The notes beneath the pieces were generated by a model. It saw only the letters and a program-made list of their open reading frames with translations, searched no databases and was not told where the DNA came from. Positions 54,449-63,627 of a DNA stretch of 64,000 bases are shown here, one piece after another; position 1 is the stretch's first letter; every line of letters begins with the position of its first letter. Origin of the DNA: Pelagimonas varians (GTDB taxonomy: Bacteria; Pseudomonadota; Alphaproteobacteria; Rhodobacterales; Rhodobacteraceae); NCBI RefSeq assembly GCF_003208435.1, contig NZ_QKMF01000016.1, positions 45,571-109,570 of the forward strand, given 5' to 3'. Both the position numbers and the translations under genes were made by a program.

Positions 54449-55274
54449 TACCGCGCCTTCCCGGAATGAACGGACCCGATTTGAGCTGGCGCGGTTTGAG
54501 CGGCCCTCTGCCATCAGTTTTTTGGGCTATGTGCTTGGACTTGTTATCATCTTCTGGTGCCTCGCCGGTGCCGGCTTCTCGCTTGAAAAAGTAGCCAGCT
54601 CCCCACCCCGCTTTGCCGATTTCGCCGCGCGGGCCTTCCCGCCGAACCTTGACCCACAAGTGCTCTCGCGGCTGAGCTGGAAAATGGTCGAGACACTGCA
54701 AATTGCTGTTGCCGGTGCTGTCATCGGCGTAATCCTATCTGTTCCTGTCGCACTCTTGACCGCAAAGGGGCTGATCGCCGGCCCATGGGTGAACCAAATT
54801 GTACGCACCGGGCTGAGTTTCATCCGTGCTGTACCGGACATCGCCTGGGCACTGGTTTTCGTTGTGGCCGTGGGCCTTGGTCCCTTCGCAGGCATGCTGG
54901 CCATCGTGATCGACACAATCGGCTTTTGCGGTCGCTTTTTCGCCGACGACATGGAAGCAACCGACAAAGGCCCCGCCGAGAGCCTAACAGCCACTGGTGC
55001 GCGGAAACTCGATGTTGTGGCCTGTGCCACGATCCCCGGCAGCCTGCCTGCTTTCATTTCCACCTCTCTCTTTGCCTTAGAGAAAGCCGTCCGGTCGTCG
55101 ACTATCCTTGGCCTTGTCGGTGCGGGTGGGATCGGGATCGAGCTTAAAGTTGGATTTGACCTTTTCGATTACCCCACAGCGATGACCGTGATCTTGATGA
55201 TCGCAGTTGTTGTGATCGGGATCGAGCTCGTCAGCGGCTGGGCCCGCACCAAAATTATCGGAGAACAACGGTGA
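54441..55274 (+). CDS. PhnE-like permease (copy 2)
   Basis: 277 aa, about six membrane helices, with the transporter loop ESLTATGARKLDVVACATIPGSLPAF and GLVGAGGIGIELK. Only one permease is encoded here, so the channel should be a homodimer, unlike the PhnE-PhnE pairs elsewhere in the window. Start overlaps phnC2 by 8 nt; the stop overlaps the methyltransferase start (GTGA). Confidence 0.91.
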   Translation: MTDTAPSRNERTRFELARFERPSAISFLGYVLGLVIIFWCLAGAGFSLEKVASSPPRFADFAARAFPPNLDPQVLSRLSWKMVETLQIAVAGAVIGVILSVPVALLTAKGLIAGPWVNQIVRTGLSFIRAVPDIAWALVFVVAVGLGPFAGMLAIVIDTIGFCGRFFADDMEATDKGPAESLTATGARKLDVVACATIPGSLPAFISTSLFALEKAVRSSTILGLVGAGGIGIELKVGFDLFDYPTAMTVILMIAVVVIGIELVSGWARTKIIGEQR

Positions 55275-55915
55275 AATCGGATACAGCAGACCAGCATTGG
55301 GATGACCAATGGAAATCCATCGAAGAAGATAGCAAGTGGCTGACGCCCGAGAAGGACGTGCAGGAATGGGCGGCTGGTCTGGCACAAGGCGCACGCATTC
55401 TTGATCTGGGGGCGGGCGTGGGGCGTCACGCGCTTTGGCTAACAACCCAGGGCTTTGACGTGATCGCGTTGGATGCCGCACCCGGCGGGTTGGCAGAGAT
55501 TGAAAAGGCCGGTGGCGTAGAAACAGTTCTTGCCCGCATGGATGCGCTGCCGTTCAAGGATCACACCTTTGACCACGTGCTCAGCTGGAACGTGATCTAC
55601 CATGGCGATGAAGACATCCTGCTGCGCACCATTGCCGAAATTCGTCGCGTGCTGAAGCCCGGCGGCAGTTATATGGGCACCATGCTGTCCAAACGCCGCC
55701 TGCCGCATGAGCAGGCAAAATACGCAGGTCGTGAAATCAGCCGCAACGCATGGGTTTTTGATGCGCCCGGTACCGACAAAATGCACCCGCACTACTTTTG
55801 CGCCTCGGCAGATCTGTTGGCCCTGTTTTCGGGCTTTGAATGCCTGAGGCTTGAGGACCGTGAACACGAAAAGCCGGGGTCTTTCCACTGGCACCTGACA
55901 ATGGAACGATTTTGA
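55271..55915 (+). CDS. Class I SAM-dependent methyltransferase
   Basis: 214 aa, GTG start overlapping the phnE2 stop. Motif I ILDLGAGVGRH (43-53), acidic motif VIALDAA, and DHVLSWNVIYHG with VLKPGGSYMGT: a Methyltransf_11-type small-molecule enzyme. The substrate is unknown; embedding between a phosphonate-type transporter and a PhnM paralogue suggests that it methylates an organophosphorus molecule or its carbon part (inference). Confidence 0.85.
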   Translation: MKSDTADQHWDDQWKSIEEDSKWLTPEKDVQEWAAGLAQGARILDLGAGVGRHALWLTTQGFDVIALDAAPGGLAEIEKAGGVETVLARMDALPFKDHTFDHVLSWNVIYHGDEDILLRTIAEIRRVLKPGGSYMGTMLSKRRLPHEQAKYAGREISRNAWVFDAPGTDKMHPHYFCASADLLALFSGFECLRLEDREHEKPGSFHWHLTMERF

Positions 55916-57121
55916 ATGATTACCTTTGAAGGCGCACAGGTCTACCTGCCCGGCGAGATCACCGAAACGAATGTTTGCATCAGCAATGGCAAGATCGTCG
56001 AATTAGGTGGCCCCGCGCAAGGCGAGGTGATCGACGCACGTGGATTGATATTGGCCCCTGCCCTGATCGACGTACATGGCGATGCGTTCGAACGCCAGCT
56101 GATGCCCCGTCCAGGAGTTTTCTTCCCAACCGAAACGGCGCTCATCGACACTGACCGTCAACTTGCAACCAACGGGATCGCTACTGCTTATCACGCCATC
56201 ACGCTGGGATGGGAGCCGGGGCTGCGCGATGTGGCACGCGGCCGCGAACTCATGCAAGCCATGTGCGATCTGGCAGCGCGGCTGACCGTGGAAAACCGTG
56301 TACAGCTTCGGTGGGAAACCTTCGCGTTCGAGGCTTTGGACGTGGTCGAATGGGCGCTTGCTGGGCCACTATTGCCTTCCGTGGCATTCAATGACCACAC
56401 GTCCATGACCATGCGGGCCTATGACGTCCCAATCCAAGACCGCGCTTTTGAGCTGTCCCCGGATTTTTCAATCGCGTCTCTAGACGACGCGCGCATGAAA
56501 AAGCGCACCGCTTCCAAAGCCCACCGCGCAGGGCTGAGCGAAGAAGACTATATCGCGCTCCTGGGCCGCGTCTGGGATCGGCGCAGCGAGGTGCCGGACG
56601 CGATCGCATCGGTTGCACAGATGGCCCGTACAGCGGGAGCGCCCATGCTAAGCCACGATGATACACGGGCGGAAACCCGCGCCTATTTCCGCGCGCTTGG
56701 CGCAGGAGTGGCGGAATTTCCGATGGTGATTGAGGCGGCAGAAGCGGCCCGCAAAGGTGGTGATCCGATCATCTTTGGCGCGCCGAATGCCGCCCGTGGA
56801 GGGAGCCATATAGGCTCGCTTGGTGCGGGTGACATGGTGGAGGCCGGTCTGTGCGATGCGCTCGCTTCCGATTATTTCTACCCCGCCATGCTGGCCGCAA
56901 TTGCCAAGCTTGACGCAGAGCGCCGCGCAGATCGGCTTGCGCTTTGGTCGCTCGTCTCAACTGGCCCCGCACGGGCAATGGGTTTGCCCGACCGGGGCTG
57001 CATCACTGTTGGTAAGCGCGCGGACCTTGTTCTGGTGGATTGGCCCGACGGCTCTGTCCCGGCCATTCAGGGAACATGGGTTGCGGGCCGTTGCGCCTAT
57101 CGCGGTATACCGGCTGGATGA
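55916..57121 (+). CDS. PhnM-like amidohydrolase paralogue
   Basis: 401 aa. Resembles PhnM across its length, with LIDVHGDAFERQLMPRPG replacing the HTDN motif, FNDHTSMTMR, LSHDDTRAETRAYF and FGAPNAARGGSHIGS. The metal-binding histidines and the terminal aspartate region are kept, so it should be active as a metal-dependent hydrolase. A second PhnM is already encoded at 51468-52661; this one likely acts on a different phosphorylated intermediate. Starts directly after the methyltransferase stop. Confidence 0.87.
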   Translation: MITFEGAQVYLPGEITETNVCISNGKIVELGGPAQGEVIDARGLILAPALIDVHGDAFERQLMPRPGVFFPTETALIDTDRQLATNGIATAYHAITLGWEPGLRDVARGRELMQAMCDLAARLTVENRVQLRWETFAFEALDVVEWALAGPLLPSVAFNDHTSMTMRAYDVPIQDRAFELSPDFSIASLDDARMKKRTASKAHRAGLSEEDYIALLGRVWDRRSEVPDAIASVAQMARTAGAPMLSHDDTRAETRAYFRALGAGVAEFPMVIEAAEAARKGGDPIIFGAPNAARGGSHIGSLGAGDMVEAGLCDALASDYFYPAMLAAIAKLDAERRADRLALWSLVSTGPARAMGLPDRGCITVGKRADLVLVDWPDGSVPAIQGTWVAGRCAYRGIPAG

Positions 57122-58356
57122 ACCTGCCAAGACTGAACCGCGATTATATTCCTGCCATTGGACTCGGCGTAACCCAGATCATGGGCTACGGGACGTTGAT
57201 GTACGCCTACGCCGTGCTCTTGCCAGAAATGGCCAATGATCTTGGACTGACTCTGTCAGAGGTATTCGGCATTCTGTCGCTGGGCCTTTTCTTTGGCGGC
57301 CTGGTCTCACCCATTGCCGGAAAACTGGTGGACCACTGTGGCGGTCGCTGGGTGATGACACTGGGGTCAATCGTAGCCAGCCTTGCGCTGATAGCGATGA
57401 GCCAAATTGAAGGGCGGATCGGGTTGTTTGTGCTGATCCTGGTGGCCGAAGGCGCGGGCATGTTCGTGCTGTATAATGTAGCTTTTGCCAGTGTGGCGCG
57501 ACTGGATCTAGGCGTTCTGCCGCAACGCTCAATTTCTGTCATCACGCTGTTTGGCGGGGTCGCCTCGACTATTTTCTGGCCGCTGACTCTCGCGCTGTTT
57601 AACCGGTACGGTTGGGAAACAACATGGGTGATCCTCGGCTTCAGTGCCTTGCTGATCTGCACACCGATCCACTTCTTTGTCTTACGCGGGCCTGAACGCG
57701 AAGCCGATGCACCCAAGCCTGACAATGCGCCGGACTGGCCCGAACTGACCGGACACCTGCGCAAGCAGGCAATGCTGTGGATGGTCGTTTCTTTCATTTT
57801 TTCAGGCTACCTGATGGGCGCTGTTATGACACTTTGGGTGACCAATGTTCAGGACTTGGGCCATACGGCAGCCATGGCAGCCTTCGCCGGTGCCGTCATC
57901 GGCCCGTTCAAAACCGTGGGCCGGTTTTTTGAGATGTTGGTCAGTCGCAGCATGTACCCATTGGTGACCTATGCGCTTAGCCTCGGCCTGATGTTTTCTG
58001 GCTTTGTCGTCCTGTTGATCTTCGGATTTACGTTAACTGGACTACTGCTTGCGGCCGCACTTTACGGAATGGGCGACGGGATCAAAACCATCGCGCGCGG
58101 TACCCTTCCTTTGGCGCTCTTCGGTGCCAAAGGTTACGGCGCACGACTTGGGTGGATCTCCTTCGTGCAAATGGGGATCAACGCCTCCGCCCCTTTTGCT
58201 TTTGCATGGACCACACAAACCTACGGCGGCTGGTGGTCTTTTGCTGTCATGGCCCTGTGTCTTTGCTGTGCCATCGCTACCTATATGTTTATTCCCGACC
58301 CAAGGACCCACAGACATGACCCCGCTCAAAATAGGCGCCTGCCTGAAAACATCTGA
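57118..58356 (+). CDS. MFS transporter in the phnD2 operon
   Basis: 412 aa from the ATG at 57118, overlapping the previous stop as ATGA. Twelve predicted transmembrane segments with a central cytoplasmic loop (LRGPEREADAPKPDNAPDWPEL) and LVDHCGGRW as the motif-A-like loop. Substrate unknown; in an uptake operon it may export a side product or import a related compound. Confidence 0.88.
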   Translation: MNLPRLNRDYIPAIGLGVTQIMGYGTLMYAYAVLLPEMANDLGLTLSEVFGILSLGLFFGGLVSPIAGKLVDHCGGRWVMTLGSIVASLALIAMSQIEGRIGLFVLILVAEGAGMFVLYNVAFASVARLDLGVLPQRSISVITLFGGVASTIFWPLTLALFNRYGWETTWVILGFSALLICTPIHFFVLRGPEREADAPKPDNAPDWPELTGHLRKQAMLWMVVSFIFSGYLMGAVMTLWVTNVQDLGHTAAMAAFAGAVIGPFKTVGRFFEMLVSRSMYPLVTYALSLGLMFSGFVVLLIFGFTLTGLLLAAALYGMGDGIKTIARGTLPLALFGAKGYGARLGWISFVQMGINASAPFAFAWTTQTYGGWWSFAVMALCLCCAIATYMFIPDPRTHRHDPAQNRRLPENI

Positions 58357-59131
58357 GATTGCAGACCACCGCGATTGGCTGTTTGATGCCGCCCGCGATA
58401 TCGAACTACAGGATTTCATGTCCCATGTCGCGCTAACCACCGGATTCGACGATCGCATTGCCGCCGCCAAGACGGCGCTTGATGGGCATACTGGACGCCT
58501 TGGCATTCATGGGCCCTTTGAAGGTCTGGATATCGACAACAAAGACTCGGAACTGCGCCCGATCATTACTGCGCGGTTCCTCAAAGCTCTCGAGGCCGCG
58601 GATCGGATCGGCGCGCGCCAGATGGTCCTGCATTCCCCTTACACGGCTTGGTATCAGAACAACATCTTCAGCTTTCCGGGCTACGCCGAAAGCAAGATTG
58701 GCCGCATCCATCAAATTCTAGACCCCGTCGTGCGCGCAGCCGAAGACATGGGCATCACTCTTGTGATCGAAAACATTCAGGACGTTCGCCCAGAAACACG
58801 TCGCGAGATGGTGGATAGCTTTGGCTCACAAGCAATCGCACTTTCCATCGACACCGGGCACGCTCAGTTAGCCCGTCGCATGTCTGGTGCCCCGCCCGTC
58901 GCCGACTTTATCACTGATGCCGGTGCGCAGCTTGCCCATGTCCATCTGCAAGACGTCGATGGCCATGCCGACCGCCACTGGGCCCCGGGGGAAGGGGAAA
59001 TCGAATGGACTGCCGTTTTTCGCGCACTAGCGACAATCGAGAGCGCCCCGAATCTGGTGCTTGAACTGCGCAACAAGGCCGACATCCCTAATGGCTTCAA
59101 ATCCCTGAGTGATCTTGGTCTGGCAGTTTGA
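58316..59131 (+). CDS. TIM-barrel sugar-phosphate isomerase/epimerase-like protein
   Basis: 271 aa from the ATG at 58316, overlapping the MFS gene by 41 nt. AP-endonuclease-2/xylose-isomerase-like barrel: LGIHGPFEGLDI, QMVLHSPY, TLVIENIQDVRPE, SIDTGHAQLA, HVHLQDVDGHADRHWAPGEGEIEW with the metal-binding E, D, H and E residues in order. Probably isomerises or epimerises a sugar-like product released in this pathway. Last gene of the operon. Confidence 0.87.
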   Translation: MTPLKIGACLKTSEIADHRDWLFDAARDIELQDFMSHVALTTGFDDRIAAAKTALDGHTGRLGIHGPFEGLDIDNKDSELRPIITARFLKALEAADRIGARQMVLHSPYTAWYQNNIFSFPGYAESKIGRIHQILDPVVRAAEDMGITLVIENIQDVRPETRREMVDSFGSQAIALSIDTGHAQLARRMSGAPPVADFITDAGAQLAHVHLQDVDGHADRHWAPGEGEIEWTAVFRALATIESAPNLVLELRNKADIPNGFKSLSDLGLAV

Positions 59132-59165
59132 GAAGGGCCAATCCGAAAATAGAAACGTATTGTAC

Positions 59166-59663
59166 ATGACAGAGATCCCACTTCTTCACACCAGCCGCCT
59201 GAAGTTGCGTCGAATGACGTTTGAAGATTGGCTGCCTTATGCCACTTGCATGCAATCCGAGCGCGCAAAATACATGGGCGGCCCGTTTACGACCACAGCC
59301 GCTTGGGGAGTGTTTTGCTCCGATCATGCGCAATGGGATTTTTGCGGCTGCGGTGCCCTGATGATTGAAGATCGGCAAACGGGTCTATGCCTTGGACAGG
59401 TCGGGATTAATTCCGGGCCACTTTTCCCAGAACATGAACTGGGCTGGCTGGTTTTCCCCAAAGTCGAAGGACAAGGCATCGCCTTCGAAGCCGCCACAGC
59501 ATTGCGCAACTGGGCACAACAGGCGGGGGCATTTCGTTCTCTCGTAAGTTATGTCGACCCTCAAAATGAACGCTCGCGCAGACTAGCTGAGCGTTTAGGC
59601 GCGACTCAAGATGACACTGCTGCAAAGCCGGACCCAACAGACATCGTCTATCGACACTTCTGA
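59166..59663 (+). CDS. RimJ/RimL-type GNAT acetyltransferase
   Basis: 165 aa from the ATG at 59166. Typical N-terminus (LLHTSRLKLRRMTFEDWLPY), AcCoA region LGWLVFPKVEGQGIAFEAATALRNWA, and NERSRRLAERLGA. Substrate unknown. Related to the protein encoded at 60030-60548 on the other strand, so the two may be an inverted paralogous pair. Confidence 0.87.
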   Translation: MTEIPLLHTSRLKLRRMTFEDWLPYATCMQSERAKYMGGPFTTTAAWGVFCSDHAQWDFCGCGALMIEDRQTGLCLGQVGINSGPLFPEHELGWLVFPKVEGQGIAFEAATALRNWAQQAGAFRSLVSYVDPQNERSRRLAERLGATQDDTAAKPDPTDIVYRHF

Positions 59664-59815
59664 CGAAATTCGATTTTAACCAAGCTGCATAGGTTGCCTT
59701 TAGGACATCTCGGTGACCAGCAAGGCTCGCTCAATGCTCATCTTCAACGCTTGCAGAATCATATGACACCGAAATATCGTCATCCTAGTGTTACAAACTA
59801 TGGCTGGGGGGCCCT

Positions 59816-60022
59816 ATGGCGGATTACATTGCTGAACTCGACGAAATGCAAAATATCGCTGCTGTTTGGATCAAAGAGAAGTCGGCGCGGGGGCCAAGTG
59901 TTTTTGACCCAAAAAAACATATCTTTGATGCCAACAGGCCATCGGGATATTTTGGCGCTCCTAGAGAAAAAATCATGAACTGGATCGCTGACACTCAAGA
60001 GCAGAATCGACTGTTGCGTTGA
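59816..60022 (+). CDS. Small hypothetical protein
   Basis: 68 aa beginning MADYIAELDEMQNIAAVWIKEK, acidic N-terminus and no recognised domain, signal or membrane segment. ATG at 59816 with a G-rich upstream stretch. It converges on the GNAT gene at 60030. Plausible as a gene by its clean, non-repetitive frame, but no independent support. Confidence 0.4.
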   Translation: MADYIAELDEMQNIAAVWIKEKSARGPSVFDPKKHIFDANRPSGYFGAPREKIMNWIADTQEQNRLLR

Positions 60023-60029
60023 CGCAAGC

Positions 60030-60548
60030 CTACCCATTGTTCGTAACTCTGAGGCGCAACGTAACGGCTGTCGGCATCCAATGCGGCGCAACCTCAATTT
60101 CGTCTCGTGTTGCGCCTATGCGATCGGCAAGTCGCAGAGAACGTTGATTTTTGTTCTCTATGCGGATCAGCATTTCAGCAAAAGGGTCAACCTTGGGGAC
60201 ATGCGCAAGGTAGGCAGTTACGGCTTCAATAGCATAACCCTTTCCTTCATATGCATCCTCCCAGATCGTCCACGTCATTTCGGGCGGCTCGGCCGTATCA
60301 ATCTGAAGCGCACCAACATGACCAATAGGCTGACCAGTTGATTTGAGCGTCATGACATAGCGTCCGAACCCCCGCAGTCGCCAGTGCCCGACCATGGCGC
60401 AAAGCTTCTCAAAGGCTTTTGCAGAGTCGAAGGGGCCACCCACGAACTGACTGCGCAGGCCACCACAATACGCAACATAAGCAGGCAAATGGTCCGTACA
60501 AGGAAGCACCAGGTTCATACGTTCTGTTTGGATGATGGGTCCTGTCAT
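60030..60548 (-). CDS. RimJ/RimL-type GNAT acetyltransferase
   Basis: 172 aa. IIQTERMNLVLPCTDHLPAYVAYCGG N-terminus; MTWTIWEDAYEGKGYAIEAVTAYLAH is the AcCoA-binding part and NQRSLRLADRIGA follows. It lies 16 nt after the GNAT at 60565-61122 in the leftward operon that begins with phnE genes at the right edge. Substrate unknown. Confidence 0.87.
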   Translation of the reverse strand: MTGPIIQTERMNLVLPCTDHLPAYVAYCGGLRSQFVGGPFDSAKAFEKLCAMVGHWRLRGFGRYVMTLKSTGQPIGHVGALQIDTAEPPEMTWTIWEDAYEGKGYAIEAVTAYLAHVPKVDPFAEMLIRIENKNQRSLRLADRIGATRDEIEVAPHWMPTAVTLRLRVTNNG

Positions 60549-60564
60549 GGCGTGCTCCCGTCGC

Positions 60565-61122
60565 TCATAAGTCTATCCGGTAGAGGGCGTCTGTATGTCC
60601 GCCGATCTGTTCTGGCGTGATAAAGGTCTTCACATATCGTCCCCCCGCCGCTTTGATCACACCAATCGACGCCGTGTTGTCGGGATCTACCGCTAGATCG
60701 ACCCGTTGCAATCCAACCTCGCGTGCGATTGGCAGCATCTCCTTCAGCGCAGCATTTGCCAACCCTTCGCGGCGCCGCCACGGCACGACCGCATAGCCAA
60801 CATGCCCCAGGCATGTCGGTGGCAGATCATCAGTGTCGGATTGCCAACGCAGGGCAATGCTTCCGCAAAAGCCGTTTGCCCATATCCATCTTTTCAAGCT
60901 TGGTAACCGAGGCACCGACGACCCATCAGGCAGGATCACAGGCGGGCCTTGCCCTTGAAGGTCTTCCAGCCTGCTCAGAAACGTCCTAGGACATTTGGTA
61001 ATTTCGGCCAGTTCCTCCTGCGCGGCGTCTGGGCGCAGATTGTCTGGAGACCATCCCATGGACAGGGCCGCACAATACACATCAAGGTGTTCCATCGCAG
61101 GCCGGACAAGACAGCCCATCTT
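60565..61122 (-). CDS. GNAT acetyltransferase (phosphonate-operon end)
   Basis: 185 aa from the ATG at 61122 (GAGG upstream); an ATG at 61146 overlapping the permease stop is the alternative. LVRPAMEHLDVYCAALSMGWSPDN N-terminus, then CLGHVGYAVVPWRRREGLANAAL (AcCoA motif) and DPDNTASIGVIKAAGG. Substrate unknown. Co-transcribed with half-permeases and the hexapeptide transferase upstream. Confidence 0.85.
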   Translation of the reverse strand, partial: KMGCLVRPAMEHLDVYCAALSMGWSPDNLRPDAAQEELAEITKCPRTFLSRLEDLQGQGPPVILPDGSSVPRLPSLKRWIWANGFCGSIALRWQSDTDDLPPTCLGHVGYAVVPWRRREGLANAALKEMLPIAREVGLQRVDLAVDPDNTASIGVIKAAGGRYVKTFITPEQIGGHTDALYRIDL

Positions 61123-61132
61123 ACGAGTTGCC

Positions 61133-61615
61133 TCACCAAGCATAAGACAGACCTGATATGACAAATGGAACCGGCAGACTAACCAGAATTCGCAACAGGG
61201 TCGCACGCCGCCCCATAAAGGATAACTCATATGCAAAAATCTTAGTCGTAGAGAACAACGACCATGAAGTGACATAGGCGATGGCGGCAACAGGTGAGGC
61301 CCCGGTTTTCAAAGCGGCAGCCGCGATTGCAAAACTGACAAAGGCTCCGCCGGGTGTCAGAGGACCTAGGACAACGGCCAGCAGAACGGCGGCGATACCG
61401 GCCTCCTCCCCCAGCAATTGCCTCACCTCGTTCTCAGGCAGAAGTTCTGCAAAAAAGCCTGCGCCCAACAGGGCAATCAGCACACGCGGCGCGGTAAAGA
61501 GGAACGTGTCAATCGACGCCAGATATGACGCCAACCGCCACTCTCCATTGGGAAGTTTCAACCACAACAAAACCGCAGCAGCGCCGATGACAAAGGTCCC
61601 GATGATGATGTTCAT
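61133..61615 (-). CDS. Half-size permease, second half of a pair
   Basis: 160 aa with about four to five membrane helices. LLGEEAGIAAVLLAVVLGPLTPGGAFVSFAIAAAALKTGASPVAAIAYVTSW resembles one repeat of the ArsP/UPF0718-type permeases. The ATG overlaps the stop of the first half (ATGA), so the two are made together and probably form a heterodimer equal to one full permease. Substrate unknown. Confidence 0.75.
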   Translation of the reverse strand: MNIIIGTFVIGAAAVLLWLKLPNGEWRLASYLASIDTFLFTAPRVLIALLGAGFFAELLPENEVRQLLGEEAGIAAVLLAVVLGPLTPGGAFVSFAIAAAALKTGASPVAAIAYVTSWSLFSTTKIFAYELSFMGRRATLLRILVSLPVPFVISGLSYAW

Positions 61616-62172
61616 TTGCGCACCTGCAAGAATGTTCGGACGGCCAGTCCCAGCAGGATCGGAACTGGAAGGCTGAGAAGGTAGCGGGTCCAGACCAGAT
61701 CAGCGGGAAGGAACGAAAATTCCCAGATCAGGGTGCGGTTCAGGCCCAGAAGGCTCCACCCGGAAATGAATGCGATCATAGCACCCAGGTCTGCCCCGGC
61801 GACACCCAGGCCTGCGGCGATGGGAAAGGTCATCATTGGTCCGCCGAGTATCGCGGCACCGCAAAAAGCCGCAATCAACAGCCCACGCAAACCGCTTTCC
61901 CTGCCGATGAGTCGGCCGACGTGTTCTTTTGGCAGCATCAAGGGCAGCGTTGCCGCGATAAAGATCCCTGCTGCGATTTTGGGCGACAAGACAGCGAGAA
62001 AGGTAAAGGTATCGGCGACAATCTCAAGTGCGCGTCCTGCCCCCGACGAGAGAAAAACGGCGATCCCTGCAAGAGCCGTAAAGGCAGACAAAACCAGAAG
62101 ACTGCCGTCAATGATCTGTCGTTTCTTTCGGATTGGTGGCGGATCAGCCTCGGTATTTTTCAATGAAGGCAT
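61612..62172 (-). CDS. Half-size permease, first half of a pair
   Basis: 186 aa from the ATG at 62172, overlapping the hexapeptide-transferase gene by 29 nt. Four to five membrane helices with [55 protein letters not shown], the same repeat as in the next gene. The pair looks like a split two-repeat permease of the ArsP/UPF0718 kind, here attached to phosphonate genes. Confidence 0.75.
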   Translation of the reverse strand: MPSLKNTEADPPPIRKKRQIIDGSLLVLSAFTALAGIAVFLSSGAGRALEIVADTFTFLAVLSPKIAAGIFIAATLPLMLPKEHVGRLIGRESGLRGLLIAAFCGAAILGGPMMTFPIAAGLGVAGADLGAMIAFISGWSLLGLNRTLIWEFSFLPADLVWTRYLLSLPVPILLGLAVRTFLQVRK

Positions 62173-62773
62173 CAATGTCGAGTGTCCTGATATCGGGCAG
62201 CGCCTCTTTATACGTCTTGTGGGACCAGTCCCAAACCGCAATCTCCATCAGGGCATCTGCTTGCTCTTGCGTGAACCGTCGTTTGATTTCCCGCGCGGGC
62301 ACACCGCCCACGACCGTATAGGGCGCTACGTTCCTCGTGACCACAGCGCCCGCGCCAATCACGGCGCCGGTGCCTATGGTCACGCCTGCGGTCACGGTCA
62401 CGCCGTGGCCGATCCAGACATCATCCCCGATGGTGACCCAATCGGCCTTGCGCCACTCAAAGAATTCATGGTCGTCCTCGCCAAGACCATAAGCCTCGGC
62501 CCGATAGACGCTGTGATGCTGCACTGCACGCCATGTGGGGTGATTGCCCGGATTGATCCGCGCCGCGTTGGCAATCGAACACATCTTGCCAATTGAGGTC
62601 CAAACCACGTGGCAGTTCTGGGTAATATAGGACCAGTCCCCCATAGATCCTGACTTTAGCGTCGTTCCGCGGCCCACCTCGGTCCAGGCACCCAGTTTGA
62701 AATTCACAACACTTGCGCCGTCGTCAATACTCGGCGTCTCGCTAAGGGGGTGTTTCGATCCAGAACCGCTCAT
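62144..62773 (-). CDS. Hexapeptide-repeat transferase, phosphonate-associated family (copy 2)
   Basis: 209 aa from the ATG at 62773, overlapping the phnE stop (ATGA). [67 protein letters not shown], then beta-helix repeats [42 protein letters not shown] and a C-terminal WDWSHKTY. A canonical member of the transferase-hexapeptide family found in phosphonate operons; the reaction is thought to be acetyl transfer. Closer to the family norm than copy 1 at 38179. Confidence 0.88.
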   Translation of the reverse strand: MSGSGSKHPLSETPSIDDGASVVNFKLGAWTEVGRGTTLKSGSMGDWSYITQNCHVVWTSIGKMCSIANAARINPGNHPTWRAVQHHSVYRAEAYGLGEDDHEFFEWRKADWVTIGDDVWIGHGVTVTAGVTIGTGAVIGAGAVVTRNVAPYTVVGGVPAREIKRRFTQEQADALMEIAVWDWSHKTYKEALPDIRTLDIDAFIEKYRG

Positions 62774-63627
62774 TTCGCGCCATCCCATTTGCCGATCACT
62801 TTGCTGCGGATCAAACCTGATAGCCAATCAATGATATAAACCATAACAATAATCAGGAAGATAATTGACCATGCTTCGTCCCATTTGTAGGCGGCGATCC
62901 GGTCTGACAACAAAAATCCGATGCCACCCGCACCCACAATGCCAAGTATCGTGCCCGATCTGACGTTGGATTCGAAGTTGTAAAGCAGGATTGAGAGGAT
63001 CACCGGATTGACCTGTGGCGCGACAGCGAAGCGGATTTGCTGCAGCCGCGATCCTCCAGAGGCTTTGACACCTTCCACAGGCTTTTCCGAGGTGTTCTCA
63101 ATCGCTTCCGAGAATAGCTTTGCAAAGGTGCCAATCTCGCTCACGGCGATAGCCAAAATACCGGGCAACGGCCCAAGCCCGAAGGCGCGAATGAAAATCA
63201 ACGCAAGGATCAGAGTCTCGAACGCGCGGATCACATCGAAACCGCGCCGCACCGTTAGGCGCAGAATGCTTTTCTTAATTATATTCTTTGCCCCGAGCAG
63301 CGACAACGGCACGGCAAAGATCGCCCCTAGCACCGTCCCGAGAAAGGCAATTGCAAGGGTTTCCCCCAATCCGTTCAATATCTCGGCAAAGTCCGCCCAA
63401 TTGTCCCACACATGCGGTGGGAACATAAACGACAGCACGCGGCCGAAACGCCCTAGCCCTTCCCATATCCGAAGAGGCGACATGTCAAAGTCATAGAGGC
63501 ACCAGCAGAATAGACCGATGAGAAACGTCCAAAGCGCGTAGCGGCGAATGCGCACTGGCAGCGGCGCCTGAAACGCCAATGGCACTTGCGCGCGGGCAGC
63601 TTCGATCTGAGATTGCGTCAAATTCAT
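62770..63627 (-). CDS. phnE: Phosphonate ABC permease PhnE (copy 3b)
   Basis: 285 aa, about six membrane helices. [26 protein letters not shown] is the ABC contact loop and [17 protein letters not shown] follows, with [15 protein letters not shown] end. The start overlaps the stop of the other PhnE (ATGA). Third phosphonate-type transporter of the window; the ATPase and binding protein should lie beyond the right edge. Confidence 0.92.
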   Translation of the reverse strand: MNLTQSQIEAARAQVPLAFQAPLPVRIRRYALWTFLIGLFCWCLYDFDMSPLRIWEGLGRFGRVLSFMFPPHVWDNWADFAEILNGLGETLAIAFLGTVLGAIFAVPLSLLGAKNIIKKSILRLTVRRGFDVIRAFETLILALIFIRAFGLGPLPGILAIAVSEIGTFAKLFSEAIENTSEKPVEGVKASGGSRLQQIRFAVAPQVNPVILSILLYNFESNVRSGTILGIVGAGGIGFLLSDRIAAYKWDEAWSIIFLIIVMVYIIDWLSGLIRSKVIGKWDGAK

